From contig NZ_NMYC01000005.1 of NCBI RefSeq assembly GCF_002860345.1, positions 434,001 to 498,000 of the forward strand: a DNA stretch of 64,000 nucleotides. The letters run 5' to 3'. Positions 1 to 9,352 of this stretch are shown one piece after another (within the stretch, counting starts at the first letter, position 1; each line of letters starts with the position of its first letter). Made by a program: the position numbers and the translations under genes. The DNA is from Bifidobacterium anseris. GTDB taxonomy: Bacteria > Actinomycetota > Actinomycetes > Actinomycetales > Bifidobacteriaceae. A model generated the notes under the pieces. It worked only from the letters and a program-made list of their open reading frames with translations, did no database searches and was not told the DNA's origin.

Positions 1-672
1 CTCGCCGGCATCACGAAGCCGACGACCGGTCGTGTGATGTTCCGCGGTGCCGACATCGATCGCATCAGCGAAGCCGAGCGCACACGTTTGCGTCGTCAGG
101 CCTTCGGATTCGTCTTTCAATCGGGACAGCTGCTGCCCGAACTGCCGGCTGTCGAGAACGTCGCGCTGCCGCTCATGCTGTCCGGCATGGCGTACCGCGA
201 GGCCACTGACCGCGCCCTCAGCTGGCTGGACCGCATCGGGTTGCGCCACCTGATGTTCAGCCGCCCCGGCGAGATGAGCGGCGGACAGATGCAGCGCGTG
301 GCGATCGCGCGTGCGCTGTGCGTAAATCCGGCGATCATCTTCGCCGACGAGCCGACCGGCGCGCTCGACCAGAACACCGGCCGCGACGTCATGCAGCTGC
401 TGATGGAAGCGGCCGCCGCGAACAATGCTGCCGTCGTGCTCGTCACGCATGACCCGAACATCGCCGCCTTCTGCGGTCGCACCGTCCACATGCGCGACGG
501 CATCGTACTCGACGCGGCGAATCAGCGGATGGGCAGTGCGGCGAATTGGCCGATGGGGGATGGTGCGCGCGTCGATGGTGCTCGCAACGGTGCCATGACG
601 AGTGGCCCCATGGGTGGTGCGCCGATGATGGCTGGGTATCCACGCAATCCTTCGCAAGGAGCCCTACGATGA
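1..672 (+). CDS. ABC transporter ATP-binding protein (MacB/LolD/FtsE-like), 5' end outside window
   Basis: ATPase of a two-gene ABC system that energises the FtsX-type permease downstream. The frame is open from base 1, so the start codon and Walker A lie outside the window. Visible in order are the Q-loop (FVFQSGQLLPE), the signature MSGGQMQRVAIARAL, Walker B with IIFADEPTGALD, and the H-loop LVTHDP. This pattern is typical of the MacB/LolD subfamily. After the H-loop the protein has an unusual Gly/Met/Ala-rich tail of about 50 residues that is not part of the ATPase fold. Its stop codon overlaps the next start (ATGA), indicating translational coupling. The substrate cannot be told; related systems export peptides, drugs or lipoproteins. 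Confidence 0.93.
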   Translation, partial: LAGITKPTTGRVMFRGADIDRISEAERTRLRRQAFGFVFQSGQLLPELPAVENVALPLMLSGMAYREATDRALSWLDRIGLRHLMFSRPGEMSGGQMQRVAIARALCVNPAIIFADEPTGALDQNTGRDVMQLLMEAAAANNAAVVLVTHDPNIAAFCGRTVHMRDGIVLDAANQRMGSAANWPMGDGARVDGARNGAMTSGPMGGAPMMAGYPRNPSQGALR

Positions 673-2402
673 ACACGTTTGCCCTCTGGAGGCTTTTCCA
701 CCGCAGCCCCGCCGCCGTCGCCCGGTCGCTTCGCGCGGTGCAAGCGGATACGCAGTCGGTGGTGGATACGACGGCGACGGCAGATGATCAGTTGGCCGCA
801 CAGTCGAACGCACAGTTGGCGGTGAGCGGACAGCTGACGGCTGACGAGGGGCCGGCTGCGTCATCGGATATGCAGTCGATGAACATGTCGGTGACGAACG
901 AGTTGGCGGCGGACACGATTGCCACAGAGACGGTGATATCGGACGCCACTACGCCGGCGGCTGACGTAACCGACGCATCGGGGATGCAAGCGTTCGCACA
1001 AACCGCGTCGGACAGCATCGCACAACCCGTGCGCGCAGAACGGCGTGGCGGCGGCGACTTCACGGGGTTGCTCGCCACCATCGCGTTCGCCGCGGCGACG
1101 GCGATCTTCCTCACCGTCCTCGGCGGTCTGCACGGCTTCATCTGGCGTGCGTCGCCGGACCATACGACGGCCTGCATGTTCGACACGTCGCGCTGCACAT
1201 CGCATGACAACGTGAGCGCCGACGGCGAGTTCTACGTCATGCTCGCGATCTTCGCGTGCGTGCTGCTCATCGTCCCGTTCACGACGCTCGCCGGATCGGC
1301 GGCCCGATTGGCGGCGACCCGGCGCGACGAACGCCTCGCGACGCTCAGGCTCGTCGGTGCGACGACATCGCAGGTCATACGATTGACGGCCTTCGAAGCG
1401 GTCAGTCAGGCGGTGACGGGCGCGATCATCGGCGTCGGCGGTTACTTCGCGATCATGCCGCTCATCATGACGCTCACCTTCGAAAATCGCCACTTCAACT
1501 TCGAACAATTGTGGGTCGGCCCCATTGCACTCGTTGGCACCGTCGTCGGCGTCGCGCTGCTCGCACTCGTCTCCGCATTGGTCACATTGCGCCGCGTCGC
1601 GATCACGCCGCTCGGCGTCACCGCACGCCAAGGCTCGACGCTGCCGAGCGGATGGCGGGCCGTCATCTTCGTCGCCGCAATCATCGGCGGATTCGTCGTA
1701 CTCAACAGTCTGCAGCTGTTCGCGCAGGCGGGTGCGGTCGTCGTCTATGCGATCGTATTCGGCATCATCGGCGGCTGCTTCATGCTGCTCAACCTCATCG
1801 GTTCGTGGATAGTGACGGCCGTTGCGAAAACACGCGTCCGCCACCCGAAGAACGCGGCCGTCATGATCGCGATGCGCAGAATCCTCGACAATCCAAAACG
1901 CGCATGGCGCAACGTCTCCGGCATCGCGCTCGCCGTATTTGTCGCCGGCATCACGTCGGTGTGCGGCATCCTCGCCACCGGTGACAACGCCGACCCGGAA
2001 TCGTTGATGATGATGCATGACATCGCGCTCGGCGGCACGTTGACACTCGTGTTCGCGGCAGTGCTCGCCGCGGTCAGTTCGGGCATCATGCAGTCGGCGA
2101 ACGTGTACGACCAAGCGGCCGAATACCACATGCTCATCCTCGAAGGCACCGATGCGCGCACCTTGCGCCGCGCGCGATTCAGCGAGGTGCTCACACCGCT
2201 CAACACCGTCATCATCGTCGCGGCCGGATGCTCGATGTTCCTGATGCTGCCGCTGCTCGGCTCCGCGCTTACTGCGCCGGCGGTGCTGCTGCGGTTCGCG
2301 CTCGGCATTGCGCTGTGCTATGCGCTCGTCAGCGTCGGTGCGCTGTGCGCGAACCGGACGGCGGCGCGGCTCGACACGGTCAGTCGGCGGCGCGACGACT
2401 GA
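669..2402 (+). CDS. FtsX-family ABC transporter permease with long hydrophilic N-terminal insert
   Basis: Membrane permease partner of the upstream ATPase, 577 residues. The start at 669 overlaps the upstream stop, and the upstream sequence AAGGAG acts as ribosome binding site. About ten hydrophobic segments are visible between residue 130 and the C-terminus. An FtsX-like pattern follows the second one, including a cytoplasmic loop with DERLATLRLVGATTSQV, typical of this family. Oddity: after the first 25 residues there is a region of about 105 residues rich in Ala, Thr, Ser and Asp before the first membrane segment, where relatives usually enter the membrane almost at once. Function in export or envelope maintenance is inferred from family only. 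Confidence 0.88.
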   Translation: MNTFALWRLFHRSPAAVARSLRAVQADTQSVVDTTATADDQLAAQSNAQLAVSGQLTADEGPAASSDMQSMNMSVTNELAADTIATETVISDATTPAADVTDASGMQAFAQTASDSIAQPVRAERRGGGDFTGLLATIAFAAATAIFLTVLGGLHGFIWRASPDHTTACMFDTSRCTSHDNVSADGEFYVMLAIFACVLLIVPFTTLAGSAARLAATRRDERLATLRLVGATTSQVIRLTAFEAVSQAVTGAIIGVGGYFAIMPLIMTLTFENRHFNFEQLWVGPIALVGTVVGVALLALVSALVTLRRVAITPLGVTARQGSTLPSGWRAVIFVAAIIGGFVVLNSLQLFAQAGAVVVYAIVFGIIGGCFMLLNLIGSWIVTAVAKTRVRHPKNAAVMIAMRRILDNPKRAWRNVSGIALAVFVAGITSVCGILATGDNADPESLMMMHDIALGGTLTLVFAAVLAAVSSGIMQSANVYDQAAEYHMLILEGTDARTLRRARFSEVLTPLNTVIIVAAGCSMFLMLPLLGSALTAPAVLLRFALGIALCYALVSVGALCANRTAARLDTVSRRRDD

Positions 2403-2531
2403 GGGCGTCGAGGCGACGGGGCGCGGGAGGCTGTCGCGATGGAGGTCGACGTTCGCTTGCGCTCGGGTCGGTTGCGGATGGCCGGAGTCGGCGGCTCCTT
2501 CATCCGCCGTTAGCGACGCTCGCGCGACGCG

Positions 2532-3476
2532 TCAGCTCAGAATCGCCGCGATGATCGCGATGAAGATCGGGCTCGTCACCGTCGAGACGAGGATGCCGTC
2601 ACGCGCGAAGGTGAGACCCACGTTGTAGCGCGCCGCGTAATTGTAGACGTTCTGGCCGGTCGGCAGCGCGGCGAGCACGACGCACGCGTACAGCACCGGG
2701 CCGCGGAAGCTCATCACGAAGTAGGCGAGCAGGAAGGCGATGATCGGCATCACGACGTTCTTCAGGATGGCGACGGTGACGATCGCCGGACGGTTGCTCT
2801 TGTTCTGCATCGGTTTCGTGCCGTGCAGCGACATGCCGAAAGCCATCAGGATCATCGGAACCGCCGACGCGCCGATCATGCTGATCGGGTTGCGAATGTA
2901 GTCGGGCACGATCGCGAAACCGAATTTCGCGTTGAGCAGCGAGACGAGGATGCCGAGCATCGTGCCGATGAGCAGCGGCTGATGCAGCGGCTGCTTGAGG
3001 ATCGTCTTCGCCGAGACCTGGCCTTTCGTCGTCGCGTCGAGCACCGTCAGGCCGATCGGCGTGAACACCGCCTGCTGCATGACGAGGATCGGCGCGACGA
3101 GTGCGGGGTTGCCGAGAATGTAGGTGGCGATCGGCAGGCCGATGTTGTTCGAGTTCAGATACAGGGAGTTGAGGACGCCGATCGTCGCGTCGGGCGCCTT
3201 CAGATGGAAGAAGCATGCGTTGAGGATCAGGAAGATGACGCCCACAGCCAATGCCGAGAAGAATGCAACGAAGATCGACGGGTGGAAGATCTCTCCCAGT
3301 TTCTCGTCGGCGAGGATGTCGAACATCAGGCATGGGCTCGCGACGAAGAAGCTCAGACGGTTGAGCACGTACTGCGCCTGCGGGCCGCCGATCTGCATGC
3401 GCGCGGCGACGTAGCCGACCGCGATCACGATGCCGATGACGCAGAATCCTTCCATCGCGCTGATCAAGCCCGTCAT
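2532..3476 (-). CDS. AEC-family (auxin efflux carrier-like) transporter
   Basis: Polytopic membrane carrier of 314 residues, the usual length for the AEC family. Hydrophobic segments run through the whole protein, starting with the first helix at about residues 8-24. Family-like features include the segment LYLNSNNIGLPIA, with the Asn/Gly/Pro-rich motif typical of AEC carriers, and a C-terminal LPTGQNVYNYAARY segment. In lactic and acetic acid bacteria, members carry malate or other organic acids or act as uncharacterised permeases; the substrate here is unknown. The start is supported by AAGGAG on the minus strand just upstream. It is the only minus-strand gene in this part and is probably a single-gene unit. 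Confidence 0.85.
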   Translation of the reverse strand: MTGLISAMEGFCVIGIVIAVGYVAARMQIGGPQAQYVLNRLSFFVASPCLMFDILADEKLGEIFHPSIFVAFFSALAVGVIFLILNACFFHLKAPDATIGVLNSLYLNSNNIGLPIATYILGNPALVAPILVMQQAVFTPIGLTVLDATTKGQVSAKTILKQPLHQPLLIGTMLGILVSLLNAKFGFAIVPDYIRNPISMIGASAVPMILMAFGMSLHGTKPMQNKSNRPAIVTVAILKNVVMPIIAFLLAYFVMSFRGPVLYACVVLAALPTGQNVYNYAARYNVGLTFARDGILVSTVTSPIFIAIIAAILS

Positions 3477-3830
3477 GACGCTCCTTCTGCTGGTTCGGGT
3501 GGGTGTGCGGTTGGACGTCGTGCTGCCGTGCGGTCGTGCCGACGCCGACGTGTTTCGCCCAACTCAGTGTGTCACCTCCCGCGCACATTGCGCGCCATCC
3601 GTCCCAAAATGGGTACCCGTGTGCGTCTCGTTCTGTTGACCTCCCCGACAATCTGACCCGCGGAGCGGCCGGTTTGCGTCCCGCTCCGCCAACCTCATCG
3701 ACGTTCCGACCCGCACACAACCCATGCGCCCATATGCCCGCACTGCGGTCGCTTGAGTTGCGGGCTTGATTCAGCTGTTACGATATGTGCGAAAACCGAC
3801 CATAGAACCGTCTCGTATCTGGAGATTTCG
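3477..3830. other. Intergenic region between divergent AEC carrier and dapE
   Basis: No gene is seen in this 354-base spacer. It must hold the divergent promoters of the carrier (minus) and dapE (plus), but no pair of boxes with a convincing spacing could be chosen by eye. A GGAG ribosome binding site lies just before 3831. Confidence 0.5.
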
Positions 3831-5123
3831 ATGACTTCCAACTCCGCTTCCGCTGTCAACGAACCGACCCCCTCCGCTTCGGCCGTGCCGATGGCGGCCT
3901 CCGCTTCCGCCTCTGCCACGCCGATCCCTCCCGCCACCACGCTCGTGATCGACCCGTCGGCGAGCGATCAGCAGAATCTCAACGATCTGATGGCGCAGCT
4001 GATGAGCGTGTATTCGGTGAGCGACGACGAGGGGCCGCTGACGGACATGGTCGAGGCGTTCCTGCGCGCGCAGCCGCATCTGACGGTGCGCCGCCACGGC
4101 GACACGCTCGTCGCGTCCACGGACTTCGGCAAGGCGCACCGGGTCGTGCTCGCCGGCCACTTGGATACGGTGCCGGTCATCGACAATTTCCCGCCGATGT
4201 GGCTTGAGCCGGGCGATCCGCTGATCCGCGAGGACGTCGCCGCCGCCCATCCGTCCGAGCGCGTAATCTGGGGGCGCGGCGCGACCGACATGAAGGGTTC
4301 GGATGCGGTGCTGCTGTTCCTCGCTGCCACGCTGACCGACCCGAAGTACGACCTGACCTTCGTCTTCTACGACCATGAGGAGGTCGCCGCCGAGAAGAAC
4401 GGCCTGCGCAAGGTCGTCGAGGCGCACCCCGACTGGATCGTCGGCGATTTCGCGATCATCGGCGAACCGACCGACTGCGGCATCGAGGGCGGCTGCAACG
4501 GCACGATGCGTTTCGACGTCGTCGCGCATGGCGTGGCCGCGCATTCGGCGCGCGCGTGGATGGGCGACAACGCGATCCACAAGGCCGCTGAGATCCTCAA
4601 CCAACTCAACGCGCATGAGGACGAAGCGGTCGACGTTGACGGCCTGACGTACCGGGAGGGCCTCAACGCGACGTTGATCTCGGGCGGCAACGGCACGAAC
4701 GTCATCCCCGACGAGTGCCGTGTGCACGTGAACTACCGTTTCGCACCGGACAAGACGCTGCCGGAGGCGAAGGCGCTGATGATGGGCGCCGATTGCGGCG
4801 CCGAGCTGGGCAACGGCGAGCATGTCGCGACCGGCGGCGTGTTCGAGGGCTTCGGCATCGAGATGAAGGACGAGTCGCCGTCCGCGCGTCCTGGCATGGA
4901 TGATCCGCTCGTGCAGTCGCTTGTTGATCTGGTGCGTGAGCGCACGGGTCGTGAGCCGTTGGCGAAGCTCGGCTGGACCGATGTGGCGCGTTTCTCGCAG
5001 CTGGGCATCCCCGCCGTGAATCTGGGCGCGGGCAGTCCGCTTTTGGCGCACAAGCACGACGAGCAGCTGCCCGAAACCGACCTGACGCTCATGGCCGGCA
5101 TCCTCACCGACTGGCTGAACTGA
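3831..5123 (+). CDS. dapE: Succinyl-diaminopimelate desuccinylase
   Basis: Zinc-dependent M20-family amidohydrolase that removes succinate from N-succinyl-LL-diaminopimelate in the lysine and peptidoglycan precursor pathway, in the cytoplasm. The metal ligands of the family are visible: GHLDTVP (His110, Asp112), GRGATDMKG (Asp153), and the catalytic pair YDHEE (Glu183/184). IGEPTD follows shortly after. ATG 3831 is preferred because GGAG precedes it. The open frame extends upstream to 3753 without a ribosome site. The 430-residue length includes a Ser/Ala/Pro-rich N-terminal stretch of about 40 residues absent from most DapE proteins. A general M20 peptidase is the alternative, but the overall pattern fits actinobacterial DapE. 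Confidence 0.9.
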   Translation: MTSNSASAVNEPTPSASAVPMAASASASATPIPPATTLVIDPSASDQQNLNDLMAQLMSVYSVSDDEGPLTDMVEAFLRAQPHLTVRRHGDTLVASTDFGKAHRVVLAGHLDTVPVIDNFPPMWLEPGDPLIREDVAAAHPSERVIWGRGATDMKGSDAVLLFLAATLTDPKYDLTFVFYDHEEVAAEKNGLRKVVEAHPDWIVGDFAIIGEPTDCGIEGGCNGTMRFDVVAHGVAAHSARAWMGDNAIHKAAEILNQLNAHEDEAVDVDGLTYREGLNATLISGGNGTNVIPDECRVHVNYRFAPDKTLPEAKALMMGADCGAELGNGEHVATGGVFEGFGIEMKDESPSARPGMDDPLVQSLVDLVRERTGREPLAKLGWTDVARFSQLGIPAVNLGAGSPLLAHKHDEQLPETDLTLMAGILTDWLN

Positions 5124-5129
5124 CCCGCG

Positions 5130-5409
5130 CGTCCCGTTGCATCGACTCCGTCGACGTTTTGGGTCGCTAGAGGGCCGCTTCGCGTCCCGTTTCGTCGATT
5201 GGTACGACGTTCCGGCCCGCTGCGTTCTGGTTCGTCGACGGTTTCGATGGTTCGGCCCGTTGGGAGGCTTGTTTGCGGGTCGATCCATCGATGGTGCCGA
5301 CGGTTTGGCCTGCTGCGTCCTGGTTTGTCGGCGGTTTCGACGGTTTGACCCGCTGGAAGGGCCGTTCGCGGGTCGAACCGTCCGCCCCGTCGACGTTCCG
5401 TCCCGCTAG
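5130..5409. repeat. G-rich tandem repeat family 1, block a (about six units)
   Basis: Degenerate units of roughly 40-53 bp following the pattern GCGKSYCSGTTYGTCG, then a GTCGACGG-like core, then GGSCCGCT. It lies just after dapE. Related blocks occur at 8775, 34868, 36585, 60862 and 61515, all read in the same orientation. No coding potential is evident. Confidence 0.7.
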
Positions 5410-5517
5410 GCCTACCCGTCAGGCTGCCCATCCGACCTGAGCCCTGCAGGACCGACCCCGACCCGCCCTTCCCGCACCGTAACCTATTCGACCATGAGTT
5501 GTGTCATACTGAGACAT

Positions 5518-5540
5518 GGCGGTTTTCTGCAAAAATCGCC
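5518..5540 (+). promoter_or_regulatory. Hairpin in the leader of the RNase E/G gene
   Basis: A GGCGGTTTT / AAAAATCGCC stem closed by CTGC lies about 210 bases before the rne start, in a long leader without genes (5410-5750). E. coli rne is autoregulated through leader hairpins; a similar role here is only an analogy. Confidence 0.3.
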
Positions 5541-5750
5541 CAGCAACCGTTGGCGTTGATCCCCTCGCGTTGAACCCGGAAGAACGGGATCGCAAACCGC
5601 GAGCGCCGGTGTCCGCCATCGCTTGAATTGACTTTTGGATTGCCACCAGCGTGCGCGACCCGCGCGGCCATAGTGAGAGTATGGCGTGAGAACGCATGGG
5701 GCCAGAACGTCTGCGTCATGATTGCAGCATGGCGCGCCGCTAGGAGCATT

Positions 5751-8702
5751 GTGCCCGATTTGACTGATGATTTCGTCACGAACGAAACCTCCGCAGAGAG
5801 CAATTCTGCGCAGAAGACCCCCGAAAACACCGTCGCCCAGCCGGCGCCGCGCCGCCGTGGCCGCCGTGTTGTGCGTGACGCCGGCGCTGCGAACGCGTCC
5901 GTTGAGCTTAAGGTCGAGGAGCATACGCCGCTGTTCCGTGAGCCGACCGTGCCCGCGCTGCCCGCGTCGAAGTCTGCACCGTCGATCACCTCGTCGAAGG
6001 ACGACAAGGATTCCGCTGACGGCGAACCGAAGCAGCGTCGCCGCCGCACGCGCGCGACTTCGACGTCGTCACGCGGCCGTTCCTCGACCGCAACCGCCGA
6101 TTCGCTCGACGACTTTCTCAGCGACACCGCCGACCGTGAATCCGACCGTGAGCCCGACCGCACGTCGCACCGCCGCGCGTCGCGGCCGATGACGTCGCTG
6201 CTGTTCCAGGAGCCTGTCATCCCGCAGCCGGGCGACGACGATGCCGATCGCCGTTCCCGCCGCAATGCCGCCGATGACGACGAGGACGAACCGACGCCGC
6301 GCCGTCGTTCCCGCCGTGCATCCGCGACCGAGGACGACGAATCGGCGCCGCGTCGCCGTTCGCGCCGCGCATCGTCCGCCAATGAGGACGATGATGACGA
6401 GCCGTCGACGCCGTCGCGTCGCTCGCGCAGGGCGAAGTCCCCGGACGATGACGAGGAACCGTCGTCGCCGCGTAGCCGCCGTCGTTCCCGCCGTGCGAGC
6501 GACGCGCATGACGACGATGCGGCTGAGGCCAGCGAGACGAGCGAGGAGACGGCCGTCCTCGACTACCCCGACGGCGAAGAGGAAACGACATCGACGCGTC
6601 GCCGTTCGCGCAGGTCGAACCGCCGCCTCAACGCGCAGGAACGCCGTGCCGCGGCCGAAGTCGAGCAGATCGAAGAGGACCTCGTGCTCGACGACATCAC
6701 CTATGCGCCGATCGATGATGCTATCGCGCGCAACGCGAAGAAGAAGGCGGATGACGAGGATGACGAGGACGAGGAGACGTCGATGCGCACGCGTCGCCGT
6801 CGCCGTTCGCGCCGCTCGCAGGACGCCGACGCCGAAACGAACAAGTCGAACGACAAGAACGACGACAAGGAAACCGAAGAGGGCGGCGAGGAAGACGAGG
6901 AGACGACGGTCACGCGTCGACGGCGTCGCCGCCGCGGCGGCAAGAACGTCGAAGAGGAAACGACGACGCGCCGCTCGCGCAAGCAGCAGTACATCGACGA
7001 AATCACCGACGTCGAAGGCTCCACGCGACTCGAAGCGAAGAAGCAGCGCCGCCGCGACAACCGCCGCGAGCGCAGCCGACAGAACCAGCTGCTCGAGCAG
7101 GACTTCCTCGCGCGCCGCGAAAACGTCGACCGTCTGATGGTCGTGCGTCAGCGCGAACGCCACACGCAGATCTCGGTGCTCGAGGACGATGTGCTCGTCG
7201 AACATTACGTCTCCGACATCCAGGAGGTCGCGACGGTCGGCAACATCTACCTCGGCCGCGTGCAGAACGTGCTGCCGAGCATGGAGGCGGCCTTCGTCGA
7301 CATCGGTCAGGCGCGCAACGGCGTGCTGTACGCGGGCGAGGTCAACTGGGACACGACGCGTCTCGAGGGACAGCCGCGGCGCATCGAGCTCGCGTTCCGC
7401 TCCGGCGACCCGGTGCTCGTGCAGGTGACGAAGGATCCGATCGGCCACAAGGGCGCGCGTCTGACGAGTCAGGTGACGCTTGCGGGTCGTTTCCTCGTGC
7501 TCGTGCCGTCGGGAGGCATGACCGGCGTCAGCCGCAAGCTGAGCAGCCGTGAGCGCAGCCGTCTGAAGTCGATCGTGTCGAAGGTCGCGCCGAAGGACAT
7601 GGGCGTCATCATCCGCACGGCCGCCGAGGGCGCCACCGAAGAGGCGATCGTCAAGGATATGGAACAGCTCGTGCATCAGTGGGAGCAGATCCAGAAGAAG
7701 TTCGAGGAGTTCCGCCATGGCAAGCGCCCGAAGCTGTTGCAGGGCGAGCCGGACATGGCGATCCGCGTCGTGCGCGACATCTTCAACGACGACTTCCGCA
7801 AGATGATCGTCGAAGGCGACAGCGTCTACGAACGCATCGAGCAGTATCTCGACACGATGGCGCCCGACCTGAGCGCGAAGCTGGAGAAGTGGGATCCGGC
7901 CGAGCATGAAGGCAAGGACGTGTTCGACAAGTGGCAGATCGACTCGCAGCTGCGCAAGGGCATGGAACGTCAGGTGTATCTGCCGTCCGGCGGCTCGATC
8001 GTCATCGACCGCACCGAGGCGATGACGACGATCGATGTGAACACCGGACGCTTCATCGGCCGCGGCAAGTCGCTCGAGGAGACGGTGACGCGCTGCAACC
8101 TCGAAGCGAGCGAGGAGATCGCGCGACAGTTGCGTCTGCGCGACATCGGCGGCATGGTCATGATCGATTACGTCGACATGGTGATGCCGGCGAACCGCGA
8201 CCTCGTGCTGCGACGACTCGTCGAATGCTTGGCGCGCGACCGCACGAAGCATCAGGTGGCCGAGGTCACGTCGCTGGGTCTTGTGCAGATGACGCGCAAG
8301 CGCATCGGTCAGGGACTCGTCGAGGCGTTCTCCGAGGAGTGCCCGACGTGCAAGGGACGCGGATTCATCGTGCATGACGAGCCGACGATCTCCGGGGACT
8401 ACGACGATCCGTATGCGCTCAAGGGCGGCGACCCGTTCGTCAAGACGAACAAGCACGGCCATGGCAGCGAAGCGCGCGGCGGCTCCGGCTCGCATGGTGC
8501 GCATGGCGCCGGTCACGGAACGTCGTCCGCGCGTGCCGCTTCGGTGCCACAGGGGTCGTCCGACGCCGTCAAGCAGAAGCTCGCGCAGATCGCGGCGGCG
8601 GCCGTGGCGGCGACGAACGCCGAAGAGGAGATTCACGATGCGTTGAACGACGCCGAAAACCTCGAGGTGCAGATCGAACACATCGAGGAGAACGAGGACT
8701 GA
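5751..8702 (+). CDS. rne: Ribonuclease E/G family endoribonuclease
   Basis: Endoribonuclease for mRNA decay and rRNA/tRNA maturation, 983 residues. GTG 5751 is chosen because TAGGAG lies seven bases upstream; the frame is open back to 5628 without another site. Residues 1 to about 470 are a highly charged, probably disordered region alternating Arg/Ser-rich and Asp/Glu-rich blocks. The catalytic half follows: an S1 RNA-binding domain starting near residue 490 (GNIYLGRVQNVLPSMEAAFV), the metal-binding aspartates in IDVNTG (about 761) and MIDYVDM (about 803), and the zinc-link CPTCKGRG (about 863). The tail carries a Gly/His-rich segment. The long N-terminal extension is typical of actinobacterial RNase E rather than E. 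coli, where disorder is C-terminal. Confidence 0.95.
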   Translation: MPDLTDDFVTNETSAESNSAQKTPENTVAQPAPRRRGRRVVRDAGAANASVELKVEEHTPLFREPTVPALPASKSAPSITSSKDDKDSADGEPKQRRRRTRATSTSSRGRSSTATADSLDDFLSDTADRESDREPDRTSHRRASRPMTSLLFQEPVIPQPGDDDADRRSRRNAADDDEDEPTPRRRSRRASATEDDESAPRRRSRRASSANEDDDDEPSTPSRRSRRAKSPDDDEEPSSPRSRRRSRRASDAHDDDAAEASETSEETAVLDYPDGEEETTSTRRRSRRSNRRLNAQERRAAAEVEQIEEDLVLDDITYAPIDDAIARNAKKKADDEDDEDEETSMRTRRRRRSRRSQDADAETNKSNDKNDDKETEEGGEEDEETTVTRRRRRRRGGKNVEEETTTRRSRKQQYIDEITDVEGSTRLEAKKQRRRDNRRERSRQNQLLEQDFLARRENVDRLMVVRQRERHTQISVLEDDVLVEHYVSDIQEVATVGNIYLGRVQNVLPSMEAAFVDIGQARNGVLYAGEVNWDTTRLEGQPRRIELAFRSGDPVLVQVTKDPIGHKGARLTSQVTLAGRFLVLVPSGGMTGVSRKLSSRERSRLKSIVSKVAPKDMGVIIRTAAEGATEEAIVKDMEQLVHQWEQIQKKFEEFRHGKRPKLLQGEPDMAIRVVRDIFNDDFRKMIVEGDSVYERIEQYLDTMAPDLSAKLEKWDPAEHEGKDVFDKWQIDSQLRKGMERQVYLPSGGSIVIDRTEAMTTIDVNTGRFIGRGKSLEETVTRCNLEASEEIARQLRLRDIGGMVMIDYVDMVMPANRDLVLRRLVECLARDRTKHQVAEVTSLGLVQMTRKRIGQGLVEAFSEECPTCKGRGFIVHDEPTISGDYDDPYALKGGDPFVKTNKHGHGSEARGGSGSHGAHGAGHGTSSARAASVPQGSSDAVKQKLAQIAAAAVAATNAEEEIHDALNDAENLEVQIEHIEENED

Positions 8703-8715
8703 TTCTACGTGCATG

Positions 8716-8757
8716 AACGGCCGTGGATGGAGGCTGATGCCTTCCTCCGCGGCCGTT
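8716..8757 (+). terminator. Hairpin terminator after rne
   Basis: Long stem with AACGGCCG pairing to CGGCCGTT and further pairing GGAGG/CCTCC inside, 14 bases after the rne stop. Only a short T-run follows. Confidence 0.65.
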
Positions 8758-8774
8758 TCGTATTTCCGCGGCCG

Positions 8775-8915
8775 CCATGTGCGGGTGGATTCGTCGGCGG
8801 AGTCGACGGGTTGGGTCGCTGAGGGGTTGGTTTGCGTCCCGGCTTGTCGACCTGGTTGGCGGGTTGGGCCGCTGCGTCCCGGCTCGTCGGCGGCCGCGGC
8901 GGGTTGGTATGCCGA
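8775..8915. repeat. G-rich tandem repeat family 1, block b
   Basis: About three degenerate units (GCGGGTGGATTCGTCG, then GCGTCCCGGCTTGTCG, then GCGTCCCGGCTCGTCG), same orientation as block a. No gene is seen. Confidence 0.65.
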
Positions 8916-9352
8916 CGGGGCGCCATATGGCCGGAATCGGGGCACATGGCTGATCGCAATGCCATACCATCATGGCGATCGCCGCGTATCCGGGCTTCGA
9001 CCACGGGCGTAGATTCACGTATTTTTCACTGAAGTGCATGATTAACGTTCGCTAGCAGTATCACTTTTTCACGCAGATCGATATTTGCTTTTCGCAATTG
9101 TTGCTCATGCGTCTATTCGCTATTCCCTTTTACTGCCGGGAGATTGCACGGCATGCTGCGTTGTGCGATACAAAGAAGGCGACAACGGAAATAGCACAGA
9201 CGTGAATCGAGGGAACATGCAATCGCAATGCCTGTATGATCACATGCCTGCGATATGCGCAATGCATGACTAATAACAGCAATAACGAAAGAATCTCAGC
9301 ACGAGGCGCCCTCCGGCGCCAGTGAGGGAGCAAGACAGGGGGGAAGCAAACG
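8916..9352. other. AT-richer leader region upstream of the first pilus cassette
   Basis: No full-length gene. The stretch from about 9010 to 9300 is clearly richer in A+T than its surroundings. It contains a possible 18-codon leader peptide (9217-9273) and a GGCGCC-CTCC-GGCGCC hairpin at 9305-9320. It probably holds the promoter and control region of the pilus cassette. Confidence 0.5.
9217..9273 (+). CDS. Possible leader peptide upstream of pilus cassette 1
   Basis: An 18-codon frame (MQSQCLYDHMPAICAMHD) with GAGGGA four bases before its ATG and two consecutive TAA stops. It is rich in Met, Cys and His. It ends 80 bases before the tip adhesin start, and a small GC hairpin lies between. It may be a real regulatory leader peptide or a chance frame; no relative is known to me. 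Confidence 0.3.
   Translation: MQSQCLYDHMPAICAMHD

Noticed and set aside
861-2129. Long minus-strand frame opposite the FtsX-type permease
   Set aside because: Composition (Arg/Asp/His-rich) is what GC-rich coding DNA gives on its opposite strand; the plus-strand protein has clear membrane spans.
5410-5750. In-frame upstream extension of RNase E and other frames in its leader
   Set aside because: The GTG at 5751 has the only good ribosome site, and upstream codons (5628-5750) have no family similarity.
9338-9347. Phase-variable poly-G tract before the first adhesin (also at 22088 and 24803)
   Set aside because: The tracts are only six G and at 9340 and 24803 work as ribosome sites; too short to predict slippage.
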